The notes: generated from the sequence alone by a model not told the origin. A stretch of DNA of 64,000 bases from Tsukamurella sp. TY48 (GCF_019656655.1 NZ_BPMV01000001.1:248001-312000), one strand, 5' to 3'. Shown: positions 38,329 through 47,308, counted from the stretch's first letter. Made by a program: numbers and translations.

Positions 38329-38361
38329 GTGATCGAACAACCATTCGATCACTTCTAATAT
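38329..38361 (+). promoter_or_regulatory. LexA (SOS)-box-like palindrome and -10 of the GNAT operon
   Basis: GTGATCGAA (38329-38337), spacer CAACCA, TTCGATCAC (38344-38352) is a perfect 9-bp inverted repeat. The core, 38333-38348, reads TCGAAC-AACC-ATTCGA, one mismatch from the actinobacterial LexA consensus TCGAAC-N4-GTTCGA. TAATAT (38356-38361) is a good -10, so the palindrome covers the -35/-10 spacer of the promoter for 38400. Confidence 0.55.
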
Positions 38362-38399
38362 AGCGTGAGGGACCGACACGTCAAGGGAGAGGAGGAACC

Positions 38400-39005
38400 G
38401 TGACCGCAGTGACTCCGCCCGCGCCCCGGATCCTCGAGCTCTCCCCGCAGGACGCCACGCTCTGGATGCCCGCCGCCCTGCAGATCTACGTGGCGGCCAT
38501 GGCCTATCCCGCGGGCACCGAGGCGCACCGCTTCCCCACCTGGCGCGAGCATCTGGCGCGGCCCGGGTATTCGGCCTTCGGCGCCGTGCAGGCCCTCCCC
38601 ACACCCGACGGGACGCTCGTCGACCACCTCGTGGGCATCGCCTACGGCTACAGCGGCGGCGGTGACCAGTGGTGGAACCGGCAGCTCCGCCTCGGCCTCA
38701 CCCGCCGCGGTACGGCGCCCACCGCGATCGAGGCGATCGCCGGCGACTACTTCGAACTCACCGAGCTGCACGTGCACCCCACGGCGCAGGGGCACGGCGT
38801 CGGCGGCGGCCTACTCGCGGCCCTGCTCGCGGGGCGGCCGGAGGTCCGCGTCCTGTTGTCCACCCCGGAGGTCGCCGGCGAGGCGAACCGCGCCTGGCGC
38901 CTGTACCGGCGCACCGGATTCATCGACGTGCTCCGTGATTTCCGGTTCGCGGGCGATCCGCGCCCCTTCGCCGTCCTGGGCCGCGACCTCCCCTACTCCC
39001 GGTGA
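38400..39005 (+). CDS. GNAT-family N-acetyltransferase (Rv2170 type)
   Basis: 201 residues from GTG 38400 with GGAGAGGAGG upstream. The GNAT fold has the acetyl-CoA pyrophosphate loop in VHPTAQGHGVGGGLLAALLA (near residues 123-140) and RAWRLYRRTGFIDVLRDF near the C-terminus. The M. tuberculosis equivalent, Rv2170, is reported as a protein lysine acetyltransferase; whether this one shares substrates is unknown. It leads a three-gene operon and overlaps the next gene by four bases. Confidence 0.88.
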   Translation: MTAVTPPAPRILELSPQDATLWMPAALQIYVAAMAYPAGTEAHRFPTWREHLARPGYSAFGAVQALPTPDGTLVDHLVGIAYGYSGGGDQWWNRQLRLGLTRRGTAPTAIEAIAGDYFELTELHVHPTAQGHGVGGGLLAALLAGRPEVRVLLSTPEVAGEANRAWRLYRRTGFIDVLRDFRFAGDPRPFAVLGRDLPYSR

Positions 39006-40582
39006 CCGCCGCCGAGCTCGACGTCGCGGTGGTCGGTTCCGGCCACAACGCACTGGTGGGCGCCGCCCTCCTCGCCGCCCGCGGCCGGCGCGTCTCCGTC
39101 TTCGAGGCCGATGCGGTGCCCGGCGGCGCGGTGAGCACCGTGGAGCGGTTCCCGGGGTACCGCGTGGACCGCGGCTCGTCGGCCCACCTGATGTTCCGGC
39201 ACACCGGCATCGCCGAGGAGCTCGGTCTCGCCGCGCACGGGCTGCAGTACATCGATTGCGATCCGTGGGCCTTCGCACCCGTGCCCCCGGGAACCTCGCT
39301 GCCGCCCATCGTATTCCGCACCGACCTCGATGCCACCGTGGATTCGGTGGCCGCGGCGTGCGGGGCGCGGGACGCCGCCGCGTACCGCCGCTTCGTGGCC
39401 GACTGGGCGCCGCGCGCCCGGGCCACCATGAACGCCTTCGGCGCCGGTCCGACGGCCGCCCGGCTGGGGCGGGCGTTCTGGCCCACCAAGGGGCGGGACT
39501 CGGTGGTCGGCATGTCCCGCGCCTACCTCGCGTCGGGCGACGCCCTGCTCGACGAGTACTTCGACGACGAACGCCTCAAGGCCGCGCTGGCCTGGTTCGG
39601 CGCGCAGTCCGGTCCCGCGATGAGCGAACCCGGCACCGCACCGATGGTCGGCTTCGCCGCACTCATGCACACCCTGCCCCCGGGGCGCGCCGTCGGCGGT
39701 AGCGGGGCACTGACCGCAGCCCTGATCAGCCGTCTCGAATCCGACGGCGGCACCGTCGAACTCGGCACGCCCGTCACCGAGCTGCGCCGGGCCGGACGGG
39801 GCTGGCGCGTCACCGTCGCCGGGCCCGACGGTCCGCGCACCGTGCACGCCCGCACCGTGCTGGCCGGGTGTCACATACTGACGACCCTCGACCTGCTCGC
39901 CGCCGGCGGCTACGACGGCGACCGGATCCAGCGCTGGCGCAGGCAGATCCAGGTGGGTCCGGGCGTGGGCATGGTGCTGCGCCTGGGCACCACGGCGCCA
40001 CCCGCCTTCGACGGCGTTCCGCTGCAGGAGCAATCGGGGCTGGGCCTGCTCACCGCCGACCGCGGTCACCTCGCCCGCGCCCGCGGCGACATGCTGGCGG
40101 GCGATCCGCCCCGTCGGCCCGCCGTGCTGGCGATGACCTTCTCGGGCCTGGACCCGTCGATCGCGCCCGCGGGCCGGCACAACACCACGCTGTGGGCCCA
40201 GTGGTACCCGTACGCGCTCGCCCGCGGCGACTGGGCCGCCCTGGCCGAGGCGGAGGCCGATCGCATCGTCGGCGAGACCGAGCGCTGGGCGCCGGGCTTC
40301 GCCGACACGGTCGAACACCGGTACGTGCAGACACCGGCGACTCTCGAATCCGAGCTCGGCCTGCTCGGCGGGAACGTGATGCACGTCGAGATGGCGCTGC
40401 ACAACATGCTGTTGTTCCGGCCGGTCCCGGACCTGGCCGGCGCCCGTGTACCGGGAGCGCCGGGCCTGGCCCTCGCGGGCGCGTCGATGCACCCGGGCGG
40501 GGGCGTGAACGGTTCCAGTGGCCGGATCGCGGCGCGGCTACTCGCCCGCGACCTGCGGGGCCTGGCACGATGGCGGTCGTGA
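39002..40582 (+). CDS. FAD-dependent phytoene-desaturase-like oxidoreductase
   Basis: 526 residues. The N-terminal FAD-binding site is VAVVGSGHNALVGAALLAAR, followed by VSVFEADAVPGGAVST. The C-terminal FAD motif includes PGLALAGASMHPGGGVNGSSG. The layout matches PYROXD2/CrtI-like NAD(P)/FAD-dependent enzymes. The substrate is not predictable; no carotenoid genes are near. GTG 39002 overlaps the GNAT stop, and the end overlaps lppM, so the three are translationally coupled. Confidence 0.85.
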   Translation: MTAAELDVAVVGSGHNALVGAALLAARGRRVSVFEADAVPGGAVSTVERFPGYRVDRGSSAHLMFRHTGIAEELGLAAHGLQYIDCDPWAFAPVPPGTSLPPIVFRTDLDATVDSVAAACGARDAAAYRRFVADWAPRARATMNAFGAGPTAARLGRAFWPTKGRDSVVGMSRAYLASGDALLDEYFDDERLKAALAWFGAQSGPAMSEPGTAPMVGFAALMHTLPPGRAVGGSGALTAALISRLESDGGTVELGTPVTELRRAGRGWRVTVAGPDGPRTVHARTVLAGCHILTTLDLLAAGGYDGDRIQRWRRQIQVGPGVGMVLRLGTTAPPAFDGVPLQEQSGLGLLTADRGHLARARGDMLAGDPPRRPAVLAMTFSGLDPSIAPAGRHNTTLWAQWYPYALARGDWAALAEAEADRIVGETERWAPGFADTVEHRYVQTPATLESELGLLGGNVMHVEMALHNMLLFRPVPDLAGARVPGAPGLALAGASMHPGGGVNGSSGRIAARLLARDLRGLARWRS

Positions 40583-41331
40583 GCTCCCGATCCCGCCAAG
40601 TCGACACGCCCCGGCCCCGGTTCCGCCCGGCCCGGCTGCTCGCCGCGGTCATGCTGCTGTTCCTGGCGGCGGTGCCCGCCGCGTGCGCGAACCCCGGCCC
40701 CGGCGACCGCATGTCCGGCAAGATCGTGGCGGCGCAGACGCCGAACTCCGACCCGAAGGGCCCGCAGCTGTCGGTGCCGGGGGAACTGACCGGTCAGGCC
40801 CAGGTGCAGGCGTACGACTCGAACGGCAAGATCGGCACCCAGATGCTGTTCGAGACCATCACCTTCGGGCAGTTCAACCAGCTCGGCGAGGTGGTCTCGC
40901 AGGCCTTCGACAACTCCGCGACGTCGATGAAGATGCGGGTGCAGCGCAACGGCGGCACGGTGATCCTGTCGGGTACCGCCGATATGGCGTCGCTGGCGCC
41001 GAACTCGGCGGTGATCGTGGTCTCGGTGCAGTTCCCCGGCCCGGTGACCGCCACCAACGGGCAGCAGGAGAACGACGATCTGGTGACCTGGACGCTGAAC
41101 GCGGGCACCTCCGCCGCGCTCACCGCCGAGGCCGATTACGCCGATCCGTCGATCGCCTCGTTCACCCTGTGGTCGTGGATCACCGCGATCGTGTCCTTCC
41201 TCGCCGCCGCGGTCGTGGCCGCGGTCGCCTACGTCAACCGAGACCGCAGCGCCAAGGTGGGCCAGGACTCCGGCGAGACGGAATCGCTCGTCGAGCTTCC
41301 GCAGTGGCTGCGGGAGAAGCTCAAGAAGTAG
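40570..41331 (+). CDS. lppM: LppM-like lipoprotein with C-terminal membrane helix
   Basis: 253 residues from ATG 40570 (GTG 40579, with a GTGA overlap, is an alternative). An N-terminal signal with AAVPAACANPG suggests lipidation. A beta-rich exposed domain follows (about 50-200), then a C-terminal transmembrane helix ITAIVSFLAAAVVAAVAYV and a basic cytosolic tail. This double-anchored layout is that of M. tuberculosis LppM (Rv2171), which influences phagosome maturation. The stop overlaps the convergent metF stop by 11 bases. Confidence 0.85.
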   Translation: MAVVSSRSRQVDTPRPRFRPARLLAAVMLLFLAAVPAACANPGPGDRMSGKIVAAQTPNSDPKGPQLSVPGELTGQAQVQAYDSNGKIGTQMLFETITFGQFNQLGEVVSQAFDNSATSMKMRVQRNGGTVILSGTADMASLAPNSAVIVVSVQFPGPVTATNGQQENDDLVTWTLNAGTSAALTAEADYADPSIASFTLWSWITAIVSFLAAAVVAAVAYVNRDRSAKVGQDSGETESLVELPQWLREKLKK

Positions 41332-42265
41332 TGCCCGCGGGCTCCGGCAGCATCGACAGGTTCTCCAGCACCTCGCTGGTGGCCTTCGCGAAGTTCAACG
41401 TGCAGAAGTGCAGCGCCGGTGCGCCCTCGGCGATCAGCCGCTCACCCATCCGGGTGGCGATCTCGATGCCCACGGCGCGGACCGCGGCGCGATCCTCCTC
41501 GGGCCCGTCGCCCGCGGCCGCCGAGAGCTCGGCACGCATGGCATCGGGGATCTTCGCATTCGACAGCTCGGCCATGCGCGAGACCGATTTGAGCGAGGTG
41601 ATCGGCATGATGCCCGGGATCAGCGGCTTGGCGCCCTGCTCCGGATCGAGCGCCGCCACGGCGTCGCGCAGCCGCAGGTAGTCGTCGACGTCGAAGAACA
41701 TCTGCGTGATCGAGTAGTCGGCACCGGAGCGCAGCTTGTTCGCGAAGTACCGCACGTCACTGTCGAGATCGGGCGAACGGTGGTGTCCCTCCGGGAACGC
41801 GGCCACGCCCACGTGGAAATCACCCAGCTCGCGCACGAGCTCGACGACCTCGCTGGCGTACTTGAGCCCCTTGGGGTGCCGCACCCACTTGCCCAGCGGA
41901 TCACCGGGCGGGTCGCCGCGCAGCACCAGCACGTTGCGCACGTCCTGATCGGCGTAGGCGCCCATCAGCGCGCGCAGCTCCTCGATGCTGTGGTCCACGG
42001 CGGTCAGGTGCGCCACCGGCAGCAGGGTGGTCGACGCGGCGATCTCGCCGGTGACGCGGACGGTGCGGTCGCGGGTGGACCCGCCGGCACCGTAGGTCAT
42101 CGAGACGAAGGCCGGATCCATCCGCTCGAAGGTGCGCACCGCGCGCCACAGCCGGGCCTCCCCCGCCTCGTCGCGCGGGGGCATGAATTCCACCGAGAAC
42201 GGCATTCGCCCGCTCGCGCGCACGGCGTCGAGACGGTCGAGTACGGTCCGGCTTGGTTCGGTCAC
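41321..42265 (-). CDS. metF: Methylenetetrahydrofolate reductase, short actinobacterial type (Rv2172c)
   Basis: 314 residues from GTG 42265. It is a MetF-type TIM barrel: FSVEFMPPRDEAGE, SMTYGAGGSTRDRT, NVLVLRGDPPGDP, and DYSITQMFFDVDDYLRLR are the folate and FAD site motifs. It reduces 5,10-methylene-THF to 5-methyl-THF for methionine synthesis. Rv2172c-type proteins are the non-canonical MTHFR of mycobacteria. A longer upstream frame is antisense to the next gene. Confidence 0.9.
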   Translation of the reverse strand: MTEPSRTVLDRLDAVRASGRMPFSVEFMPPRDEAGEARLWRAVRTFERMDPAFVSMTYGAGGSTRDRTVRVTGEIAASTTLLPVAHLTAVDHSIEELRALMGAYADQDVRNVLVLRGDPPGDPLGKWVRHPKGLKYASEVVELVRELGDFHVGVAAFPEGHHRSPDLDSDVRYFANKLRSGADYSITQMFFDVDDYLRLRDAVAALDPEQGAKPLIPGIMPITSLKSVSRMAELSNAKIPDAMRAELSAAAGDGPEEDRAAVRAVGIEIATRMGERLIAEGAPALHFCTLNFAKATSEVLENLSMLPEPAGTTS

Positions 42266-42289
42266 ACCATTGAGAATAGATTTCCAGGT

Positions 42290-43378
42290 ATGACGCTGCC
42301 GGTCGCCCCGCCCCAGACCACCCTGGCCGACATCGCGGAGGCCGTGCGGCCACAGCTCGAATCCTTCCTCGAAGAGCGCCGTGACCTGGTCGAACCCGTC
42401 GGTCCGGTGTTCTCGGAGGCGACCGCCGGACTGGAGCGCTTCGTTTTGCGCGGCGGTAAGCGTATTCGCCCCGCGTTCGCCTGGACGGGGTGGCTGGCGG
42501 GCGGCGGGCCGGCCGAGGGCGAGGTGGCGCGGGCCGCCCTGCGGGCCTGTTCCTCGCTGGAGTTCGTCCAGGCGTGCGCACTGATCCACGACGACATCAT
42601 CGACGCCTCGCTCACCCGCCGCGGCTACCCCACCACGCACCGCGAGTTCGCCGAGCTGCACGCGCAGCGCGGCTGGTCGGGCTCGTCGGAGAAGTTCGGC
42701 GAGGCCACCGCGATCCTGCTGGGCGACCTCGCCCTGGCCTGGGCCGACGACATGTTCCTCGGCGCCGGTCTCGAGCCCGAGCGCTACCTGCGCGCCGCGC
42801 GCGCGTGGGCGGCGATGCGCACCGAGGTGCTCGGCGGACAGCTGCTCGACATCGTGAGCGAGGCCTCGCGGGACGAATCGGAGGACGCCGCGGAGCGCGT
42901 GGTGCGGTTCAAGACCGCGGGCTACACCGTGGAACGTCCGCTGCACGTGGGCGCCGCGCTGGCCGGCGCCTCCGACGCGGCGATCGCCGCGCTGCGGGAG
43001 ATCGGCGTCGACCTGGGCGTGGCCTTCCAGCTGCGCGACGACCTGCTGGGCGCGTTCGGCGATCCCGCGGTGACCGGCAAGCCCTCGGGCGACGATCTGC
43101 GCTCCGGCAAGCACACGCCGATGCTCGCCCACGCGCTCGCCACCGGCGGCGATGCGGCGGACGAGCTGCGCTCGCTGGTGGGCACCGACCTCGACGACGA
43201 GGGTGTCGAGCGGGCCCGGGCGGCGCTGCGGGCGACGGGCGCACCGTCGGCGATGCAGTCCCGGGTCGAGGAGCTCACCTCCCGCGCCACCACGGCCATC
43301 GACGACGCGCCGATCGATGATCAGGCCCGCCCGGTGCTGGCCGGGCTGGCGGCGGTCCTGGTGGACCGCGCCGCCTGA
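42290..43378 (+). CDS. idsA2: Polyprenyl diphosphate synthase (IdsA2/GrcC type)
   Basis: 362 residues. The first aspartate-rich motif is DDIID at 101-105; the second is in FQLRDDLLGAFGD, with the GGKRIRP substrate-binding motif near 55-61. It condenses isopentenyl diphosphate with allylic diphosphates. The Rv2173 (IdsA2) position suggests geranylgeranyl or farnesyl products feeding decaprenyl phosphate for cell-wall synthesis. Chain length cannot be read confidently. It is divergent from metF with 24 bases between starts. Confidence 0.92.
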   Translation: MTLPVAPPQTTLADIAEAVRPQLESFLEERRDLVEPVGPVFSEATAGLERFVLRGGKRIRPAFAWTGWLAGGGPAEGEVARAALRACSSLEFVQACALIHDDIIDASLTRRGYPTTHREFAELHAQRGWSGSSEKFGEATAILLGDLALAWADDMFLGAGLEPERYLRAARAWAAMRTEVLGGQLLDIVSEASRDESEDAAERVVRFKTAGYTVERPLHVGAALAGASDAAIAALREIGVDLGVAFQLRDDLLGAFGDPAVTGKPSGDDLRSGKHTPMLAHALATGGDAADELRSLVGTDLDDEGVERARAALRATGAPSAMQSRVEELTSRATTAIDDAPIDDQARPVLAGLAAVLVDRAA

Positions 43379-43434
43379 CGCCTTCCTGCTGAGTTAGGTA
43401 ATCCTTGCCATCTCTGGGTATGGTTTCGGTTGCC

Positions 43435-43460
43435 TAAGGCCTTTACCAAGGCCTTACGGT
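43435..43460 (+). promoter_or_regulatory. Palindromic operator and -10 of the siderophore transporter operon
   Basis: TAAGGCCTT (43435-43443), spacer TACC, AAGGCCTTA (43448-43456) is a perfect 9-bp inverted repeat. It partly overlaps TACGGT (43455-43460), a TANNNT -10 placed about 34 bases before the ATG. Just upstream are TTAGGTAATCCTTGCC (43393-43408) and GGTTGCCTAA (43428-43437), which resemble halves of a DtxR/IdeR iron box but match the full 19-bp consensus poorly (11 of 19 each). Confidence 0.5.
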
Positions 43461-43493
43461 ATCGCGTCACTATTGCTCAGAAGGAGTCCCCGC

Positions 43494-44486
43494 ATGTTCA
43501 CCCGCTTCCGCAAGGGCGCCCCCGTGGCCGCCGCGCTGGTGGCCGCGAGCCTCGTCTTCGCCGGATGCTCGACCACGAGCTCCGACGACGAGAAGCCCGC
43601 CGCCGGCGAGAAGATCACGATCAGCACCAACAAGGGCGATGTCCAGGTGCCGAAGAACCCGAAGCGCGTGGTCGCCCTCGACAACACGAGCGCGGAGACC
43701 CTCAAGGCCTTCGGCGTGACCCCGGTGGCCATCCCGAAGCCGCTGTTCGCGAAGAACGTGCTGGGCGAGTGGATCAACGACCCCGAGATCAAGGACGTCG
43801 GCACGCACGCCGAGCCGAAGCTCGACGTGATCGAGGACGTCAAGCCCGACCTGATCATCGGCGGCTACCGGTTCCAGAAGAAGGAGGGCGATCTGAAGAA
43901 GATCGCCGACCAGACCGGCGCCGCGTTCATCGACATCGCCGCGGAGGACGACGCCCCGAAGGGCCGCGTGGACACCATGCGCAGCCAGACCACCACCCTC
44001 GGTGAGATCTTCGGCAAGCAGGATCAGGCCAAGCAGATCGTGGCCGACTTCGACAAGCGGCTCGACGCCGCGAAGGCGCAGGCCACCGGTCAGACCGTGT
44101 TCCTGGCGAATGTCAACGGCGGCAAGATCGACAACGGCGCCGCGCGCATGAAGCCCTTCATCGAGCAGCTCAACCTCAAGGACGTCTTCGGCGGCCAGGG
44201 CGGCAACATCCACCAGGATTCGGGCCTGACCCCCGAGGCGATCGCGCAGGCCGACCCGCAGTGGGTCATCGTCATGGACCGCGACGCCGCCGTGACCCCG
44301 AAGCCGGGCACCACCCCGCAGCCCGCCGCCTCGGTGTTCAAGGCGCAGGAGGCCTTCAAGGGTAAGGGCTTCTTCGAGCAGGACCGCATCTTCTACCTGG
44401 ACGACTTCTTCTACGTCCGCGAGGGCATCCAGGATTACGGCGAGAACTACCAGCGCCTCGCGGAGGCGCTCGCCGCCAAGAAGTGA
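43494..44486 (+). CDS. Iron-siderophore ABC transporter, substrate-binding lipoprotein (FatB/CeuE/YclQ type)
   Basis: 330 residues from ATG 43494 with AAGGAG upstream. The signal peptide ends in lipobox VFAGC (Cys25). The FatB-like TroA-a fold has KNPKRVVALDNTSAETLKAF, DVKPDLIIGGYRFQKKE and the C-terminal FFYVREGIQDYGENYQRLAE. It captures a ferric siderophore, probably catecholate or citrate-like judging from relatives, and delivers it to the two permeases. It is the first gene of a four-gene operon. Confidence 0.92.
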   Translation: MFTRFRKGAPVAAALVAASLVFAGCSTTSSDDEKPAAGEKITISTNKGDVQVPKNPKRVVALDNTSAETLKAFGVTPVAIPKPLFAKNVLGEWINDPEIKDVGTHAEPKLDVIEDVKPDLIIGGYRFQKKEGDLKKIADQTGAAFIDIAAEDDAPKGRVDTMRSQTTTLGEIFGKQDQAKQIVADFDKRLDAAKAQATGQTVFLANVNGGKIDNGAARMKPFIEQLNLKDVFGGQGGNIHQDSGLTPEAIAQADPQWVIVMDRDAAVTPKPGTTPQPAASVFKAQEAFKGKGFFEQDRIFYLDDFFYVREGIQDYGENYQRLAEALAAKK

Positions 44487-45451
44487 CCCGCCGCGCCGCG
44501 CTGCCGCTGATCGCGGCGGCGTGCGCGGTGCTGGTGGTGCTGTCCCTGATGACGGGCGAGTACCACATCACCGTCGCCGGGCTGCTGTCCGGCGACGGTG
44601 ACATGTGGCGGATGTTCTTCATCTCCCGGGTACCGCGCACGCTGGCACTGATCTTCGCCGCACTCGCCATGAGCTTCTCCGGCGTGATCATGCAGCGGCT
44701 CACCCAGAACCGGTTCGTCGAGCCCACCACCGCCGGCACCGCCGAGTGGGCGGGCCTGGGCGTGCTGCTCTGCCTTATCCTCGTACCCGGTGCACCGCCC
44801 CTGGTGAAGATGGGCTTCGCGACCGCGACCGCCTTCGTCGGCACGCTGCTGTTCCTCGGGTTCCTCTCGCGGATCCGCGCCCGGCGCTCCGCGATCGTGC
44901 CGCTGGTGGGCCTCATGATGGGCGCCGTGGTCAGCGCGATCACCACCTACCTCGCCGTCGACCGGAACCTGCTGCAATCGGTGGTCGCCTGGCGCTCGGG
45001 CGGGTTCGCGCACATCGTGCGCGGTTTCTACGAGCCGCTGTGGGCCGTGGCGATCATCGCCGTCGCCACGTTCGCGCTCGCCAATTACTTCACCATCGCC
45101 GGCCTCGGCCGCGATGTGGCCACGTCCCTCGGGCTGCGCTACGGGCTCACCGTGGGCCTGGGCGTCACGATGGTGGCGCTCGCGACGGGCGTGACCAGCG
45201 TCGTGGTGGGCTTCCTGCCCTTCCTCGGGCTGGTGGTGCCCAACATCATCAGCGCACTGCGCGGCGACGATGTGCGGTCCGGCCTGCCCTGGGTCGCGGC
45301 ACTGTCCATCGCTTTGATCACCGGGTGCGATCTGATCGGCCGGATCATCGTGCGCCCCATGGAGATCCCCGTCGCGGTGATCATGGGTGTGATCGGCGCC
45401 GTCACCTTCCTCGCGCTCATCCTCACCAGGAGTAATCGTGTCGCCCTCTGA
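44483..45451 (+). CDS. Iron-siderophore ABC transporter permease 1 (FecCD family)
   Basis: 322 residues, eight or more membrane segments, GTG start overlapping the binding-protein stop (GTGA). FecCD motifs are SRVPRTLALIFAALAMSFSG and VTSVVVGFLPFLGLVVPNII, the latter containing the cytoplasmic coupling region. It forms a heterodimeric channel with the next gene product. Confidence 0.93.
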   Translation: MTRRAALPLIAAACAVLVVLSLMTGEYHITVAGLLSGDGDMWRMFFISRVPRTLALIFAALAMSFSGVIMQRLTQNRFVEPTTAGTAEWAGLGVLLCLILVPGAPPLVKMGFATATAFVGTLLFLGFLSRIRARRSAIVPLVGLMMGAVVSAITTYLAVDRNLLQSVVAWRSGGFAHIVRGFYEPLWAVAIIAVATFALANYFTIAGLGRDVATSLGLRYGLTVGLGVTMVALATGVTSVVVGFLPFLGLVVPNIISALRGDDVRSGLPWVAALSIALITGCDLIGRIIVRPMEIPVAVIMGVIGAVTFLALILTRSNRVAL

Positions 45452-46472
45452 TACCGCCACGGGCGCACCGTCACTGGCCGGATCGTCCACCGGCCGGGTG
45501 GGCTGGCGCGCCCGCCTGGGCATCGCCGCAGCGGTGGCCACCCTGACGGTGGCACTGTTCCTGCTCATGCGCACGGGCGCCGACGACGTGCTGCGCTGGG
45601 ACTTCACCTTCGGTCTGTCCTTCGACCGGCGGGTGCGCACCGTGTGCGCGATGATCATCGCCGCGTTCTGCCAGGGCGTGGCCACGGTGCTGTTCCACAC
45701 GGTGACGCACAACCGCATCCTCACGCCCTCGATCATCGGCCTGGACAGCCTGTACGTGCTGATCCAGACCGTGGGCGTGTTCCTGGTGGGCGGCAGCTTC
45801 GTGGAGAACTCCGACAGCGTGCCCCAGTTCCTCGCGCAGACCGGCGCGATGGTGCTGTTCGCGTCGATCCTGTACCGCTGGTTGTTCTCCGGCCGGTTCG
45901 CCAGCCTGTTCCTGCTCCTACTGGTGGGGGTGGTGCTGGGCCTGGCCTTCCGTGCGGTCGCCGAGTTCCTGCAGCGATTGCTCTCCCCCACCGAGTTCGA
46001 CGCGCTCTCGATCAAGCTGTTCGGGCGCCTCGGCTCGGTGAACGCCGACCTGCTGCCGATCGCCGCGGTGGTGTGCGTGCTCGTGGCGGTGTACGCGTGG
46101 CGCCGGCGCAACGTCTACGACGTGCTGCTGCTGGGCCGCGACCCGGCGATCGCGCTGGGCGTCGATCACCGCCGCGAACTGACCAAGGCGCTCATGCTGA
46201 TCGCGCTGCTGATCTCGGTGAGCACGGCACTGGTGGGTCCGATGGTCTTCTTCGGGTTCATCATCGCCACGCTCGCCTACGAGCTGGCCGGCGATTGGCA
46301 CCACCGCGCTACGCTGCCGATGGCCTTCCTCCTGGGTGTGATCACCCTGGCCGCCGGACAGTTCATCCTGCAGAACGTCTTCTACGCCGCGGGCATGCTC
46401 ACCGTGATCATCGAGTTCGCCGGCGGGATCCTGTTCCTCGCCATCCTGTTCCGCCGAAGGGGGACGATGTGA
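45438..46472 (+). CDS. Iron-siderophore ABC transporter permease 2 (FecCD family)
   Basis: 344 residues from GTG 45438, overlapping permease 1 by 14 bases. Membrane segments begin near residue 27. The FecCD signature region is SVSTALVGPMVFFGFIIATL, with YELAGDWHHRATLPMAFLLG after it. This is the second half of the channel (YclO/FatC-like). Confidence 0.92.
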   Translation: MSPSDTATGAPSLAGSSTGRVGWRARLGIAAAVATLTVALFLLMRTGADDVLRWDFTFGLSFDRRVRTVCAMIIAAFCQGVATVLFHTVTHNRILTPSIIGLDSLYVLIQTVGVFLVGGSFVENSDSVPQFLAQTGAMVLFASILYRWLFSGRFASLFLLLLVGVVLGLAFRAVAEFLQRLLSPTEFDALSIKLFGRLGSVNADLLPIAAVVCVLVAVYAWRRRNVYDVLLLGRDPAIALGVDHRRELTKALMLIALLISVSTALVGPMVFFGFIIATLAYELAGDWHHRATLPMAFLLGVITLAAGQFILQNVFYAAGMLTVIIEFAGGILFLAILFRRRGTM

Positions 46473-47272
46473 CCAACGCAGCGACCGGAGCCTCGACACC
46501 CGCGATCGAATTCGCGGACCTCACCAAGTCGTACGCCGAGACCGTGGTCCTCGGCCCCGTCTCGGGCTCCTTCGAGCGCGGGGGCGTCACCGCCCTCGTC
46601 GGACCCAACGGCGCCGGAAAATCGACGCTCCTCACCATCCTGGGCCGGCTGCTCACACCCGACTCCGGGACGGCGAAACTCGACGGCGTCGAGGTGGGAT
46701 CGATGAAGCCCACGCAGATCGCCCGCAAGCTGGCGATCCTGCGACAGGAGAACGGCGTCAACGCCCGGCTCACGGTGCGTGATCTGGTGGGGTTCGGGCG
46801 CTTCCCGCACAGCCGGGGCCGGCTCACCGCCGAGGATGTACGGCACATCGACGACGCGCTCGGCTTCCTCGGCCTCACCGAGCTGTCGGATCGGTTCCTC
46901 GACGAGCTCTCGGGCGGGCAGCGGCAGCGGGCCTACGTGGCGATGACACTCGCCCAGGACACCGAGGTGATCCTGCTCGACGAGCCGCTCAACAATCTCG
47001 ACCTGCGGCATCAGGTGGGCATGATGGGGCAGCTCCGACGCGCGGCCGACGAGCTGGGCAAGACGATCATCCTGGTGGTGCACGACCTGAATTTCGCCGC
47101 CGCGTACGCGGATCGGATCGTCGCCCTCAAGAACGGCGCGATCGCCGCGGCCGGGACACCGGCCGAGATCATGGATTCCGATCTGCTCACCGAGATCTTC
47201 GAGACCCCCGTCGCGGTGCACGCCGTGGAGGGGCTGCGCGTCGCGGTCTACGCGGGGATGGATCGACGGTGA
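46469..47272 (+). CDS. Iron-siderophore ABC transporter ATP-binding protein
   Basis: 267 residues from GTG 46469 (GTGA overlap). It has Walker A GPNGAGKST, signature LSGGQRQRAYVAMTLAQ, Walker B VILLDEPLNNLD and switch His in VVHDLN. It is of FepC/YclP type and energises ferric-siderophore uptake. It closes the operon; 36 bases separate it from the mannosyltransferase gene. Confidence 0.95.
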   Translation: MTNAATGASTPAIEFADLTKSYAETVVLGPVSGSFERGGVTALVGPNGAGKSTLLTILGRLLTPDSGTAKLDGVEVGSMKPTQIARKLAILRQENGVNARLTVRDLVGFGRFPHSRGRLTAEDVRHIDDALGFLGLTELSDRFLDELSGGQRQRAYVAMTLAQDTEVILLDEPLNNLDLRHQVGMMGQLRRAADELGKTIILVVHDLNFAAAYADRIVALKNGAIAAAGTPAEIMDSDLLTEIFETPVAVHAVEGLRVAVYAGMDRR

Positions 47273-47308
47273 GCCGGGGCGCGCACGGCTGCGCCTAGAC
47301 TGGCGGGG

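Noticed and set aside
43393-43438. Candidate DtxR/IdeR iron boxes upstream of the siderophore transporter
   Set aside because: Two candidate sites match the 19-bp consensus at only about 11 positions each; kept as a note in the operator entry, not called as sites.
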